The notes under the pieces: generated by a model
What the model was told of the DNA's origin: nothing
Databases searched by the model: none
What the model saw: only the letters and a program-made list of their open reading frames with translations
Shown: one piece after another, positions 56,801 through 63,761 of the stretch
Layout: every line of letters begins with the position of its first letter
How positions within the stretch are numbered: the stretch's first letter is position 1
Assembly: GCA_903907865.1 (NCBI GenBank)
Contig: CAIVPR010000098.1
Coordinates: forward strand, 89,304-153,303
Reading direction: 5' to 3'
DNA: 64,000 bases
From: an uncultured Acidobacteriia bacterium
GTDB taxonomy: Bacteria > Acidobacteriota > Terriglobia > Bryobacterales > Bryobacteraceae
Made by a program: the position numbers and the translations under genes

Positions 56801-59800
56801 GTTCCGGCGTGACTGTGAATTCGGTCAGCGCGACCGGTTTCACTTCGATCACCGCCAACATCTCGGTTGACCCCGCCGCCATCGTGGGAACCCGCAACAT
56901 CACCGTCACCACCGGCTCTGAGGTCGTCACGCTGACCAACGGCTTCACTGTGACCGCCGGTGTTCCCGTCATCACACTCACCCCCAGCACAGGCCGACGC
57001 GGCACCAGCAACCTCAGCATCGCCGCCTCTGGTATGTACCTGAACATCGGCGCGGGAACCACGGCCGCATTCTCCGGCTCCGGAATCTCCATCGCCTCGA
57101 TTACTCCGACCGGCACCAACACGGCCAACGCCGTCCTCAACATCTCGGCCAACGCGCCGCTAGGAGCGCAAGCCTTGGTCCTCACCACCAACGGCCAGCC
57201 GACCAGCTTCGCGAACGCCTTCACCGTCACCCCGGCCATCCTGAGCGTGATCAGTTCCGCCCCCAACGGCGTCTCCAACGTCGCCTATACCCGGACCATC
57301 GTCAACGGCGGCCTCGCACCCTTCACCTTCCAGATCACCGGCACCCTGCCCGCGGGACTGTCCACCAACACCACCACCGGTGCCATCAGCTTCACCGCCG
57401 CCACCCCCGGCACCTTCACATTCAACATTCAGGTGACCGATTCCAGCGCCCAAACCGCCAGCGGTTCCTTCACCGTCAACGTCTACGACCCGCTGGTGAT
57501 CAGCACCACCACCCTACCCGCGGGACTCACCGGCACTGCATACTCCCAGACCGTCTCGGCCTCTGGCGGACTCGCCCCCAGAACCTTCTCGGTCTTCTCC
57601 GGCGCACTACCCGCCAATCTGTCGCTCGACCCGAACTCCGGCGTGATCTCCGGCACCCCCAGTGCCGCCGGAACGGCCAACTTTACCGTCCGCGTCACAG
57701 ACGGCACCAGCCAGACCGTTGACAAGCCGCTCTCCATCGCCATCTACGGCCCGCCCGTCTTCAGCACCACCACCCTGGCCGCCGGACGGCGCACCTTCGC
57801 CTACAACCAGCCTGTAAATTTCTCCGGCGGCGTGCCCCCGCTCAACGCCACCATCTCAGTCGGTACACTCCCGGACGGACTGAACATCAATCCGACCACC
57901 GGTGCCATCGCCGGCACCCCCACCGCTGCCGGTACCGCCAACTTCACAGTTCTCATCACCGACCATGACGGCCACACCGCCTCCCAGGCCCTCAGCCTGC
58001 AGGTGATCGACACGCTGTCCATCTCGACAACCACGTTGCCCAACGGCATCGCCAACGTGCCTTACTCCCAGACCATCCAGACGGCCAACGGCGTGGCACC
58101 CGTCACGTTCGCCGTCACTGCCGGGACACTGCCCGGCAGCATCACCCTAAACCCGGCAACCGGTGTCCTCTCCGGCACACCCACCACCGTTGCCACCTCG
58201 AACTTCACCATCCAGGCGACGGACGGACTCAGCCAGACCGCCTCGGCAGCGCTTTCGATCACCGTGATCCCGCAACCCGTCATCACCAGCATTTCCCCGA
58301 ACTCCGCCACCGCTGGCCAGACGCTGGACGTGGCCATCGTCGGACAGAACACCCACTTCACGGGCGGTACCACCACCGTCAGCTTCGGCGCAGGCATCAC
58401 GGTGAACAGTCTGACGATCACGGGCACCACGGCTCTGAGCGCCAACATCACCATCGACGCCGCGTCTGCCCAAGGTACCCGCAACGTGGTCATCACCACC
58501 GGTACGGAGGTCGCAACTGCCGCCGCTGGCTTCACCGTTAACGCCGCTCCGCCTTCCATCACAGGAATCCAGCCCTCAAACGCAGCCGTCAACACCACTG
58601 CCAGCATCACGGTGACCGGCCAAAGCCTGCTGGGAGCCACCTTCGCGTTCCAGACGCAGGTGCCCAATTCCGGGATTACGGCCCCGTCGCCTATCACCGT
58701 GGTTTCGAACGACGGCACCACGGCCATCCTGACATTCCCGACCGGGTCGGCGCAGAGCCAGTTCGCCTTGGTAGCCACGACGTCCGTGGCTTCCAGTCCG
58801 GTCACTTCCGCCACCCAGTTCGTCGTGCGGACGGCTTCGGCGACGACCATATCGTCCCTTCCGTCCAGCGTGCTAAACATCTCCAACAACTGGAACACCA
58901 GTCAGACCCTGCCCGCCGGGTCCAACGTGATCAACTCGCTCTCGGCCAGTGTGTTGAACATCTCGAACAACTGGAACACCAGCCAGACGCTGCCCGCCGG
59001 GTCGAATGTGATCAATTCGCTCTCGGCCAGCGTGCTGAACATCTCTAACAACTGGGTCACCAGCCAGACGCTGCCCGCCGGGTCGAATGTGATCAACTCG
59101 CTCTCGGCCAGCGTACTGAACACCCTCTGGAACAACTCGTTCACATCGGGCATTCCCGCAGGCCAGTTCAATATCTCGGCCCTGACAGTGTCCGTATGTA
59201 ACCTGGCCTCTGGATGCCCGGCTGGCACGCCGCACGCCATCAGCTTTTCGGGTCAGGGAGCCGCTGCCCAGTCCGTTTCGGCAGTCGCGGCCAAGACCTT
59301 CCGGACCTCGCCCCCGCGCCTGAACCCGGTTGAATCATCGAGCCCGGTCGTGGAAGGCCGCACCATCCTGTTGAACGCCCAGGGTGCCGAAAGCGCCACC
59401 TCCGTCGATTACGAAGTCAACGGAGTGGTGGTCGCCCAGACTACCAAGGCACCGCACCAAGTCCAGTTCACAGTGCCCTCGGGCGTCAAGGAACTTATCT
59501 TCCAGGCGATGGTGACTGACGCCGCGGGCACCAGCCTCTCCAGCATGGTCCGCGTCCCGGTCATCGCCGATATGGGCGAGCCGGTGGAACTGCCGACACT
59601 GAACCCCGCCGACACCGCGACCCTCGCGGCACACGGGTGGCGCACCGACTTCTATTCGTTCAACGAGCCCCTGACGGCCATGCCCGACCTCGCCGACCGC
59701 ACCCCGGTGAAGACCACCTTCGCCACGGCGCTGAACCAGCCCAACCCGCGCGGCATCTTCGGCGACGACCCGCTCGGCTCCGGTTTGGCGCACGATTTCG

Positions 59801-60192
59801 TCGCACGCTACTCGGCGGAAGTCTGGATCCCCGCCGACGGCACCTACGGATTCTGGCTCACTGCCCGCAGCGCGGCCTCGCTGGAGATCGACGGCAAGTC
59901 GGTCGTCCCAGCGACCTTCACCGCCGGTCTGCCCAACACGGCCAGCGCCGAACTGGCGCTCACCGCCGGCTGGCACAAAATCAGTGCCACCTACGCCTTG
60001 GCCGTCGGCTCGGAAAGCGCCCTGCTCGAATGGCAGCAACCCGGAGGCGACCGTGAAGTGCTGGGCCCCGCCGCAGTCCGCACGGACCTGCCCGGCATCA
60101 CCCCGGCAACCGTCCCGGCCCGCTTCGACTCCGTCTGGCTCCGCCTCCAGCGTGGCGCGGTCACCCGCGACCTCCCCCTCCGCATCCGGTAA
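50857..60192 (+). CDS. Giant exported IPT/TIG-He_PIG repeat protein with PA14 tail (A2)
   Basis: 3111 residues. It is a paralogue of A1: the same signal peptide, the same series of about 20 TIG modules in the same order, and four He_PIG modules (about 2127-2471). Then it departs: two TIG modules ('ITSISPNSATAGQTLDVAIV', 'ITGIQPSNAAVNTTASITVT'), three 27-residue repeats ('SVLNISNNWNTSQTLPAGSN' plus 'VINSLSA'), and an Ig-like module ('VDYEVNGVVVAQTTKAPHQV'). It ends in a PA14-type carbohydrate-binding domain (about 2923-3090: 'YSAEVWIPADGTYGFWLTAR', 'LEIDGKSVV', 'GWHKISATY', 'ALLEWQQPGG'). The calcium blocks of A1 are absent. PA14 domains often bind glycans, so A2 may attach to polysaccharide. 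Confidence 0.85.
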   Translation: MRTAYTLAALLPLALATSLAAAVTVSLPLNPASPYAGQTVQLNTTGFAGIATGVNVTITPPSGNGSPVTFAATTVTPNVATTAATAARKVIFTLPSSLATAAAIPNTSISISGSVGGVAFTSNTASPFTISPAPLISNVSPGAAQSGTTATGVVINLKNTGWAAPANPAQISVGFTGPSNTFFLGTVTAFDAARQKITANIPVPANATPGSYTVCAIPSGTLTSSCPAGSPFQVGGFAVSSTQALSFSSISPNVAAQCGANIPVAVVGTNTHFLNGTPVANFGDGITVNSVTPATQTTATANISVDCLAPVGPRTVTFVTGGEFAQATNGFTVSSSSARISQISPATGVQGQNLSVTLTGSGTNWTPSGTSVSFGPGINVGNVTVNQAAQTLAASISISPTAALGTYSVTATTNGEIASIANAFTVSVASAPKILSVTPTTGVQGATGLALTVVGANTEFTKKLVFDFGPNISTSVAVADDTHATVTIGIAPVAYTGTRSVILSTLALGTDFATDLPFSFSVLPGAATITSVAPTSLIAGKSYQLQVQGSGTHWVQGLTAASVGGAVVNRVTISPTDATKAFVDITVPAASGFGATSISMTTGGETASKTGLTIGGCTPTLSLNPASGMVATSPTIGFTVDCVTFTQGTFPTIDGQGVSIPTYSFPVGQSTGTANFVITPTASTGLRTVTLTIPGSPSTVVTARFVVTSTPAVLTGITPFHHALDAVTFPVTITGANTSFNGTTTVGMGTDVTVGTPYSVTSTQLTANVTIALTAQVGWRTVFVNTGTEQLQIGFYVDSSNISPALTSVVPSSAAQGQGPITVTITGTNTNFTANTIPILGQGVTVTNWTMLDYLHGTATISVDPRTPVGGRSVEMITNLGSGAIDDVSHPGLFSVTTGIAAISSVTAPGATTRLTLSQGDTGVAFSIVGTSTHFLDGATTVNFGSGISVSDLTVVDATHLTGHITASYSAPTGLRGITATTLGEIAPSFSDAVLVNLTQPSGMTLTPTSVQQGTQVSLQVQGIGTHWVNGVTTATFGNNNGLTVNSFVVNAQTQQATLTLSVDGTTYLAPPGTPYTLTVTTQTGGTIETFSLPNVLSVTPGAAIITYVSPTSGNQGTTKNVSITGQSTHFQNGVSQAVMTSGSCPAYWANLVDVNVASVVVTDALHATLSVAVSTNAPTGLRTLCVYTQGEIATYGNAFTVLPGTPTFNGVSPVSGTQGATQTLTILGQFTHWGSATTATFGQGITQIGNLSVATDATGNQTATVQVAIGTLAYTGPRTVTLTTGTEIVSGNAFAVTPSDAIINTLSTTTANQGAQNVLIQINGFHTHWAQGQTQFQLTGDGITVNGFQVQDATTALATVSISPTASLGTRSVYMATAGEILTKSNSFLITGGIPAITCVSPSTVTQGQQGVNIGICGAYTTWTTGTTNVSIDSDLTLTPASVVNSNTSITAVVNVASNAALGLHTLTVQTGSQVLTANVNVVSVAAPPVPYISYMNPGQALVGQTLDVYFSGSNTKWQPGSSTISFGAGVTVNSFQVTGLTSAVANITIAAGAGVGSRTVTIATGNTETETTSFSVTVGTPVISLIDPGSILQGQTRDFDVVGQFISFFSGTTFTACSGVTINSVTIDNGTARVNMTASPTAPVGACTLTSTSTRGTASGQFSVVPGTAIITGLAPNTALQGNTLTGVVLTGYMTHWGATTFNFGSGITVSNVRNVTATSATVDLTLDPFAAVGTHTVTATTGGETATLNNGFVVQPGTPILLSSTPSSVQQQSNFSIGILGQFTTFQSSATRVNLGTGALNVVVTPTSETSLTVTGSIDPVAFTGARNITVTMGSRVMTLFSALTITAGPAAVTSLNPAQGNLGQTLNVAVTGTNTHFTRATPTANFGSGVTVNSVSVTDDTHATVNVTVSPLATTGVNSVSMLTLGEYAVGQNIFTVVGVPTLTTANPVSAHQNDSNISVALTGTYTHFGFVSSVSFGSGVTVNSVSATGFTSITANISVDPAAIVGTRNITVTTGSEVVTLTNGFTVTAGVPVITLTPSTGRRGTSNLSIAASGMYLNIGAGTTAAFSGSGISIASITPTGTNTANAVLNISANAPLGAQALVLTTNGQPTSFANAFTVTPAILSVISSAPNGVSNVAYTRTIVNGGLAPFTFQITGTLPAGLSTNTTTGAISFTAATPGTFTFNIQVTDSSAQTASGSFTVNVYDPLVISTTTLPAGLTGTAYSQTVSASGGLAPRTFSVFSGALPANLSLDPNSGVISGTPSAAGTANFTVRVTDGTSQTVDKPLSIAIYGPPVFSTTTLAAGRRTFAYNQPVNFSGGVPPLNATISVGTLPDGLNINPTTGAIAGTPTAAGTANFTVLITDHDGHTASQALSLQVIDTLSISTTTLPNGIANVPYSQTIQTANGVAPVTFAVTAGTLPGSITLNPATGVLSGTPTTVATSNFTIQATDGLSQTASAALSITVIPQPVITSISPNSATAGQTLDVAIVGQNTHFTGGTTTVSFGAGITVNSLTITGTTALSANITIDAASAQGTRNVVITTGTEVATAAAGFTVNAAPPSITGIQPSNAAVNTTASITVTGQSLLGATFAFQTQVPNSGITAPSPITVVSNDGTTAILTFPTGSAQSQFALVATTSVASSPVTSATQFVVRTASATTISSLPSSVLNISNNWNTSQTLPAGSNVINSLSASVLNISNNWNTSQTLPAGSNVINSLSASVLNISNNWVTSQTLPAGSNVINSLSASVLNTLWNNSFTSGIPAGQFNISALTVSVCNLASGCPAGTPHAISFSGQGAAAQSVSAVAAKTFRTSPPRLNPVESSSPVVEGRTILLNAQGAESATSVDYEVNGVVVAQTTKAPHQVQFTVPSGVKELIFQAMVTDAAGTSLSSMVRVPVIADMGEPVELPTLNPADTATLAAHGWRTDFYSFNEPLTAMPDLADRTPVKTTFATALNQPNPRGIFGDDPLGSGLAHDFVARYSAEVWIPADGTYGFWLTARSAASLEIDGKSVVPATFTAGLPNTASAELALTAGWHKISATYALAVGSESALLEWQQPGGDREVLGPAAVRTDLPGITPATVPARFDSVWLRLQRGAVTRDLPLRIR
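58870..59130 (+). repeat. 81-base tandem repeat in A2 (three units plus partial)
   Basis: Units start at 58870, 58951 and 59032, with a diverging fourth at 59113. Each codes for 27 residues, 'VLNISNNWNTSQTLPAGSNV' plus 'INSLSAS'. The 'LPAGSN' phrase is shared with the 84-base repeat of A1, suggesting both descend from one repeat type that changed length. Confidence 0.9.
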
Positions 60193-60225
60193 CCCCATGA
60201 CCAGAATTCAAACGAACATCTCCGT

Positions 60226-60433
60226 TGTGGGGCAGGATGGCATCCTGCGCGGATGTCGCCGACATCCGCACGCGCCCTCCAGGCGCGCAAGCAACTCCCC
60301 CTGTAGGGCAGGCATTCTTGCCTGCGCCGGGCTTTCAGCCCGGCATAACCGAAACCCCGCAGTTCCAGCACAGATAGGGTCATTCACCCGTGTGGGGCGG
60401 GCAATATTGCCCGCGGCAGGCTTTCAGCCAGCC
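60226..60433. repeat. REP/BIME-like hairpin array between A2 and B2
   Basis: Three units each begin TGT(G/A)GGGC(A/G)GG, at 60226, 60302 and 60391. Unit 1: GCAGGATG/CATCCTGC (60232-60248), GCGGATGTC/GACATCCGC (60249-60269), CGCGCC/GGCGCG (60271-60287). Unit 2: GCAGGCA/TGCCTGC (60308-60325) and GCCGGGCT/AGCCCGGC (60326-60344). Unit 3: the 18-base palindrome GCGGGCAATATTGCCCGC (60397-60414) and an imperfect GGCAGGCT/AGCCAGCC stem (60415-60433). Units share structure more than sequence. The array fills the 60193-60505 gap, which holds no gene, and is absent at the A1-B1 junction. Such arrays are often spread by RAYT transposases; none is in view. Confidence 0.75.
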
Positions 60434-60505
60434 GTAACCGCACAGCCTGTCGCGCCTGCATATATTGCAACACCCGACTTCCAACCCAACCCAAGGAGAA
60501 CCAAA

Positions 60506-61819
60506 ATGCGCATCCTAAAAACAGCCACCATGGCGGCAGCAATCTTCTCGCTAGCCACGCTGCTGCCCGCCCAGACATTTTCCAGCGGCTCGACCGGAGC
60601 CGACGGGGCCTACAGCCCCACCGTCTCCGGGGACTTCGATCCCGCCGCCCTCGGCATCAACGCGGCGGGCGACAACGTCTTCAACTTCACCACCATCAAC
60701 ATCCCGGCGGGCGTGACCATCCGCCTCCGTGCGACGAAGGTCCGCAACGCACCGGTTGTATGGCTTGCCACGGGCAATGTGACCATCGTCGGAACACTCA
60801 ATCTCACCGGTGACAATGGCTACGCCCTCGATGCCTCCAGCGCCCAACAAGTGATCGCCAACCGCCGTCCCGCCGAACCCGGCGCTGGCGGCTACTACGG
60901 TGGCATGGGGTCGCGAGGTGGCATCGGGCCAGAAACCGGTTCCGGTCCCGGAGGCGGCCCGGCCGGATTGAATTCGGCGACTGGAACCCAATGCTACGGC
61001 GGCTCCGGTGCCGGGTTCAGCGCGGGAGTGAGCGGCTATCCTTACCCGGTGAATGGAACGGGAACACCCTATGGCAGTCTCTACATGGTTCCCATGTACG
61101 GGGGATCCGGCGGCGGCGGCGGTTGGGGTAGCAATGCAGTGAATGCGACCGGTGGAGGCGGCGGTGCTGGTGGCGGTGCGCTCAGGATCGTGAGCACTTC
61201 ACAAATTTCTGTCACCGGAATCATTGATGCGAGGGGCGGAAATTCCGGGGGTGTCAGCAACTCCAGCGGCACTTGCAACGGTGGCAACGGGGCTGGCGGT
61301 GCCGTCAACCTCATCGCGCCAACGATCGCGGGCAATGGCACGATCTACGTCTACAGCGGTTCGCCCACTCCTTATGGTGGGAATGCAAACGGCATCATCC
61401 GTTTCAACGTCACCAACTTCAGCAACCAAATGACGCTTCAAGGTGGCAGCTACACCAACGGCGTCTCGTCCGGTACCTTTTTCATCGGACCCCTCTACAA
61501 CGTCCCGGCCAATGCCAGTCTTGCCTTGCCATTGCTGAAAATCACCCAGATCAATGGTGCCAACGTACCCTACCCACCCACGGGTTCCTACCTGAACCCG
61601 GACATCCAAATCAACGCCAACACCGCCGTCACGGTGAGCATAGCCGCGAACAACGTCCCGGTGGGCACCGTCCCGACCCTGCGCGTCACGGCGGAAACTG
61701 CTGCCGACCAGTCCATCACCTGCACCGCTTTGGCGGGCACGGCAGCCTCCTCCACCTCAACCTGCTCGGCGACCTTCCCCTTCTCCATCTCCGTCGCCGG
61801 CCTCCGCGCCACCTTCTAG
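60506..61819 (+). CDS. Glycine-rich exported protein (B2)
   Basis: 437 residues from ATG 60506, with AAGGAG eight bases upstream. The signal peptide 'ILKTATMAAAIFSLATLLPA' is followed by 'QTFSSGSTGADGAYSPTVSG' and 'VFNFTTINIPAGVTIRLRAT', 'VVWLATGNVTIVGTLNLTGD', then glycine-rich beta-helix-like turns ('YGGSGGGGGWGSNAV', 'GGGGGAGGGALRIVSTSQIS') and a C-terminal Ig-like segment ending 'FSISVAGLRATF'. It is a diverged paralogue of B1. The N-terminal block and C-terminal region align throughout, while the glycine-rich middle differs in length. The longer open frame upstream runs through the hairpin array and is not coding. Confidence 0.8.
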   Translation: MRILKTATMAAAIFSLATLLPAQTFSSGSTGADGAYSPTVSGDFDPAALGINAAGDNVFNFTTINIPAGVTIRLRATKVRNAPVVWLATGNVTIVGTLNLTGDNGYALDASSAQQVIANRRPAEPGAGGYYGGMGSRGGIGPETGSGPGGGPAGLNSATGTQCYGGSGAGFSAGVSGYPYPVNGTGTPYGSLYMVPMYGGSGGGGGWGSNAVNATGGGGGAGGGALRIVSTSQISVTGIIDARGGNSGGVSNSSGTCNGGNGAGGAVNLIAPTIAGNGTIYVYSGSPTPYGGNANGIIRFNVTNFSNQMTLQGGSYTNGVSSGTFFIGPLYNVPANASLALPLLKITQINGANVPYPPTGSYLNPDIQINANTAVTVSIAANNVPVGTVPTLRVTAETAADQSITCTALAGTAASSTSTCSATFPFSISVAGLRATF

Positions 61820-61830
61820 CGCCACCAACC

Positions 61831-61867
61831 GACCGGCTGGCCCACCCACCAGGTAGGCCAGCCGGTC
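61831..61867 (+). terminator. Terminator hairpin after B2
   Basis: GACCGGCTGGCC (61831-61842) and GGCCAGCCGGTC (61856-61867) are a perfect 12-bp stem with a 13-base loop, 11 bases after the B2 stop. Same place as the hairpin after B1, with different stem bases. No T-run. Confidence 0.6.
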
Positions 61868-61946
61868 CCGGCTTCGACAATCGAACTTTTCGACCAAGAC
61901 GCCTCGACCCTGGAAGCGCGTGCAGCAGGTGCCAACCTCCCACTAC

Positions 61947-62197
61947 CGAGTTCACGGGATCTCGTTTGAGGTGGCAAAGGAAGTTTTCAGCGATCCAAAC
62001 CACTTAGCGCAGGACAACTACTTTATCGAGGACCAAGGCGAACAGCGGTATGGATTATCGGCTTGACCGCACATGTCGTTTTGCTTCTCGTGGTGTTCGT
62101 GGACCGTAGCGAAGCGGATATGGACATCGTTCGGATTATTTCCGCTAGAAAGGCAGACGATTATGAGAGCCGAGCGTACGGCGACCAATTCCGTTGA
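61947..62197 (+). pseudogene. Broken brnT toxin gene
   Basis: 'HGISFEVAKEVFSDPNHLAQ' followed by 'DNYFIEDQGEQRYG' reads in one frame to about 62052. The BrnT end 'IIGLTAHVVLLLVVFVDRSE' and 'DIVRIISARKADDYESRAYG' continues in the next frame to a TGA at 62195. Restoring one A (GGATTATC to GGAATTATC) would rejoin them, so this is a single-base deletion. The conserved BrnT N-terminus (FEWD...KA..N..KHG) is not recognisable before 61947, which suggests 5' damage as well. The brnA start overlaps its end as in the intact pair at 15.2 kb. The toxin must be inactive. Confidence 0.75.
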
Positions 62198-62465
62198 GCG
62201 GCTGAGAATCAGCGAAGAAACCAAACAGGCCTATGCCAATCGCGACAAGAGCTTGGACTGCACGGATTCGGACTGTCCCACCATGCCGCCCGAGTTTTGG
62301 AACGGTGCCACAATCGGAAAATACTATCGTCCGGTCAAGACCCAAGTCTCGTTAAGGATAGACAACGAAATTTTGGATTGGCTGAAGTCGAGGGGCGACG
62401 GCCACCTGATCCGCATCAACGAAATCCTGCGGGAGCGGATGGCTGCCGAGCGGCGACCGGCCTAA
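62163..62465 (+). CDS. BrnA family antitoxin, orphaned by loss of its toxin
   Basis: 100 residues from ATG 62163, with AAAGG ten bases upstream, overlapping the end of the broken brnT. The C-terminal ribbon-helix-helix part 'VKTQVSLRIDNEILDWLKSR' and 'GDGHLIRINEILRERM' is the BrnA signature, and 'CPTMPPEFWNGATIG' the toxin-binding region. The reading frame is intact, so it may still be expressed and could cross-neutralise the intact BrnT at 14.9 kb; the two BrnA proteins are clearly divergent in sequence. Nothing gene-like is seen on this strand between its stop and 63762. Confidence 0.8.
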   Translation: MRAERTATNSVERLRISEETKQAYANRDKSLDCTDSDCPTMPPEFWNGATIGKYYRPVKTQVSLRIDNEILDWLKSRGDGHLIRINEILRERMAAERRPA

Positions 62466-62534
62466 ACGGTTCGATCCGGATTCAGCGTCCTTGGCGAAGT
62501 ACCGCTGCAACCAGAACGTCAGGCCACCCTGCGG

Positions 62535-62669
62535 TTAGCCTGCCCCTCCGTCAACAGCATTCGGCCCGCCGCGCCAGATCCTTATTGTGTCTTGAAGGAA
62601 GTCCCCCTTCGCTCCGCGAATCGCGAAGATGGATGCGCGCTTTTGGGTGCGGAGGTCGTGCAATGTCAT
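62535..62669 (-). pseudogene. Fragment resembling the start of a nucleotidyltransferase (MNT) gene
   Basis: Minus-strand frame beginning 'MTLHDLRTQKRASIFAIRGA' and later 'TIRIWRGGPNAVDGGAG'. It resembles the usual MNT opening (M.L.ELRAQKRAEI..IA, then IRIFGS.ARGEA), with the GSxxRG motif destroyed. Just before it the same frame has 'MDVLTQKGADCIDRILSRDS', similar to an MNT C-terminal end. The 62466-62864 interval holds no other gene I can support. The reading is tentative. Confidence 0.3.
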
Positions 62670-62864
62670 CGAGTCCCTAGACAATATTCTATCGATGCAG
62701 TCCGCACCCTTCTGGGTCAATACGTCCATTGCCTGGATGCTTGGGCGGCCGCGTTAAGCCACAGCCACGAGCCGCAGAAGCGGACGGCTCGCCGGTCGGC
62801 GTTTGCGCTGACGATTCCCACGCCACGCTCACGTTGTTCTTTGTTTCGCCACCCGAAGGTGCAC

Positions 62865-63237
62865 TCAGGATTCCTTTGGCTCGACGCGGTTCAATACGCA
62901 AGAATACGCATGTCGGGCTAGCACCAACCACGACAGTGCTTCCTCCAATGCTGGCTGCGCCTCGCCCGGATACCGAAACCTGGTTGCAAACTGCGTCAGG
63001 TGAATTGCTGGCATCAACTCGGCCCCCAAGTCGCGATCAACCGCGTTGCACAGTTCAACCAGTTTGCGGAGATCGTGGGTGAAGGGAAACTCGGCGTTGG
63101 CGTATACCAGAAAACCCTTGATGGCCTTTTCAACATTGCCGGGGATGGTAGAGGCACTGGCCAACCATCGGTGGATTGTCGGCGAGTACCAACTCGGCGG
63201 TCCTCAGGTCACTGGCGGCGATAACCAACCATTTCAC
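62865..63237 (-). pseudogene. Frameshifted HEPN domain gene
   Basis: Starts at GTG 63237, which overlaps the MNT stop as GTGA. First frame: 'KWLVIAASDLRTAELVLADN' and 'PPMVGQCLYHPRQC', then TGA near 63130. The next frame carries on as 'EKAIKGFLVYANAEFPFTHD', 'LRKLVELCNAVDRD' and 'ALEEALSWLVLARHAYSCV' to the stop at 62865. Joined, the two give a complete HEPN protein of about 123 residues, so one indel near 63135 broke it. HEPN proteins are RNase toxins or partners of MNT antitoxins that AMPylate them. The pair MNT then HEPN with coupled start is the usual operon. Confidence 0.75.
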
Positions 63238-63603
63238 GCGCTTCCTGGGATGGGAACAACGGTCGGGGCCGCATACTCAAGCCTCCCTTCCCGTAGCGCA
63301 ATTGCCGGCAACGACATCTTCCAACTGCTGCGCTCGTCAAAGGTTTTCCGCTGGAACGGGACAACGTCCACCGCAAGCGGAATTCCCCAGAGGCGGGTGT
63401 GGACGCTCCCGTCGAACAACGGCTCTTGCGGCGCGCCGTCTCGCAGTACCACCAGAAAATCAAGGTTGCTCTCGGGACGGCCGTCGCCGCGTGCAGAGGA
63501 TCCAACCCGTTCGAGGAGGCGAGATCACGCGCTCCGGGCGATTGTGTTCCACCAGTCGCCGAACCACTTCCCGGATCGTTTCCTCCCTGTTCACGGTTTC
63601 CAT
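63234..63603 (-). pseudogene. Disrupted MNT nucleotidyltransferase (antitoxin) gene
   Basis: From ATG 63603 the frame reads 'ETVNREETIREVVRRLVEHN' and 'RPERVIS'. After about 13 extra bases, the catalytic region resumes in another frame: 'GSSARGDGRPESNLDFLVV', then 'LRDGAPQEPLFDGSVHTRLW', 'GIPLAVDVVPFQRKTFDERS' and 'ALREGRLEYA' to TGA 63234. That is a full MNT domain interrupted exactly at the GSxxRG loop. In addition, the first catalytic Asp of the SDxD motif reads Asn (ESNLD). Both lesions would abolish AMP transfer. It is upstream of, and coupled with, the broken HEPN gene. Confidence 0.75.
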
Positions 63604-63761
63604 GACTTGCCAGCGGCTTCGCCTAACTCCATAATGCATATTTCTCGTCGGGCCGGTACTCCCGGTCACAAAATATTTTCCCAACGAAATCAATAACATC
63701 CATCGGCTCGAGTTCGTTTTCCCCCACCCGGCATGCCATACTCCACCTCGGAGGAAGCCCT

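Larger units (their letters stand above)
50830..61867 (+). repeat. Tandem segmental duplication, unit 2 (A2-B2)
   Basis: Unit 2 of the duplication. It differs from unit 1 by a swapped C-terminal block in the giant, an inserted hairpin array between the A and B genes (A1-B1 spacing is 3 bases, A2-B2 is 313), and many third-codon-position changes with few amino acid changes across the TIG region. Confidence 0.85.

Noticed and set aside
58870..59130. CRISPR-like regular repeats in A2
   Set aside because: 81-base contiguous coding repeats without spacers.
62689..62931. 80-codon minus-strand frame containing 'SAPSGGETKNNVSVAWESSA'
   Set aside because: Overlaps the end of the HEPN remnant and has no recognisable domain or ribosome site; I could not support it as a gene.
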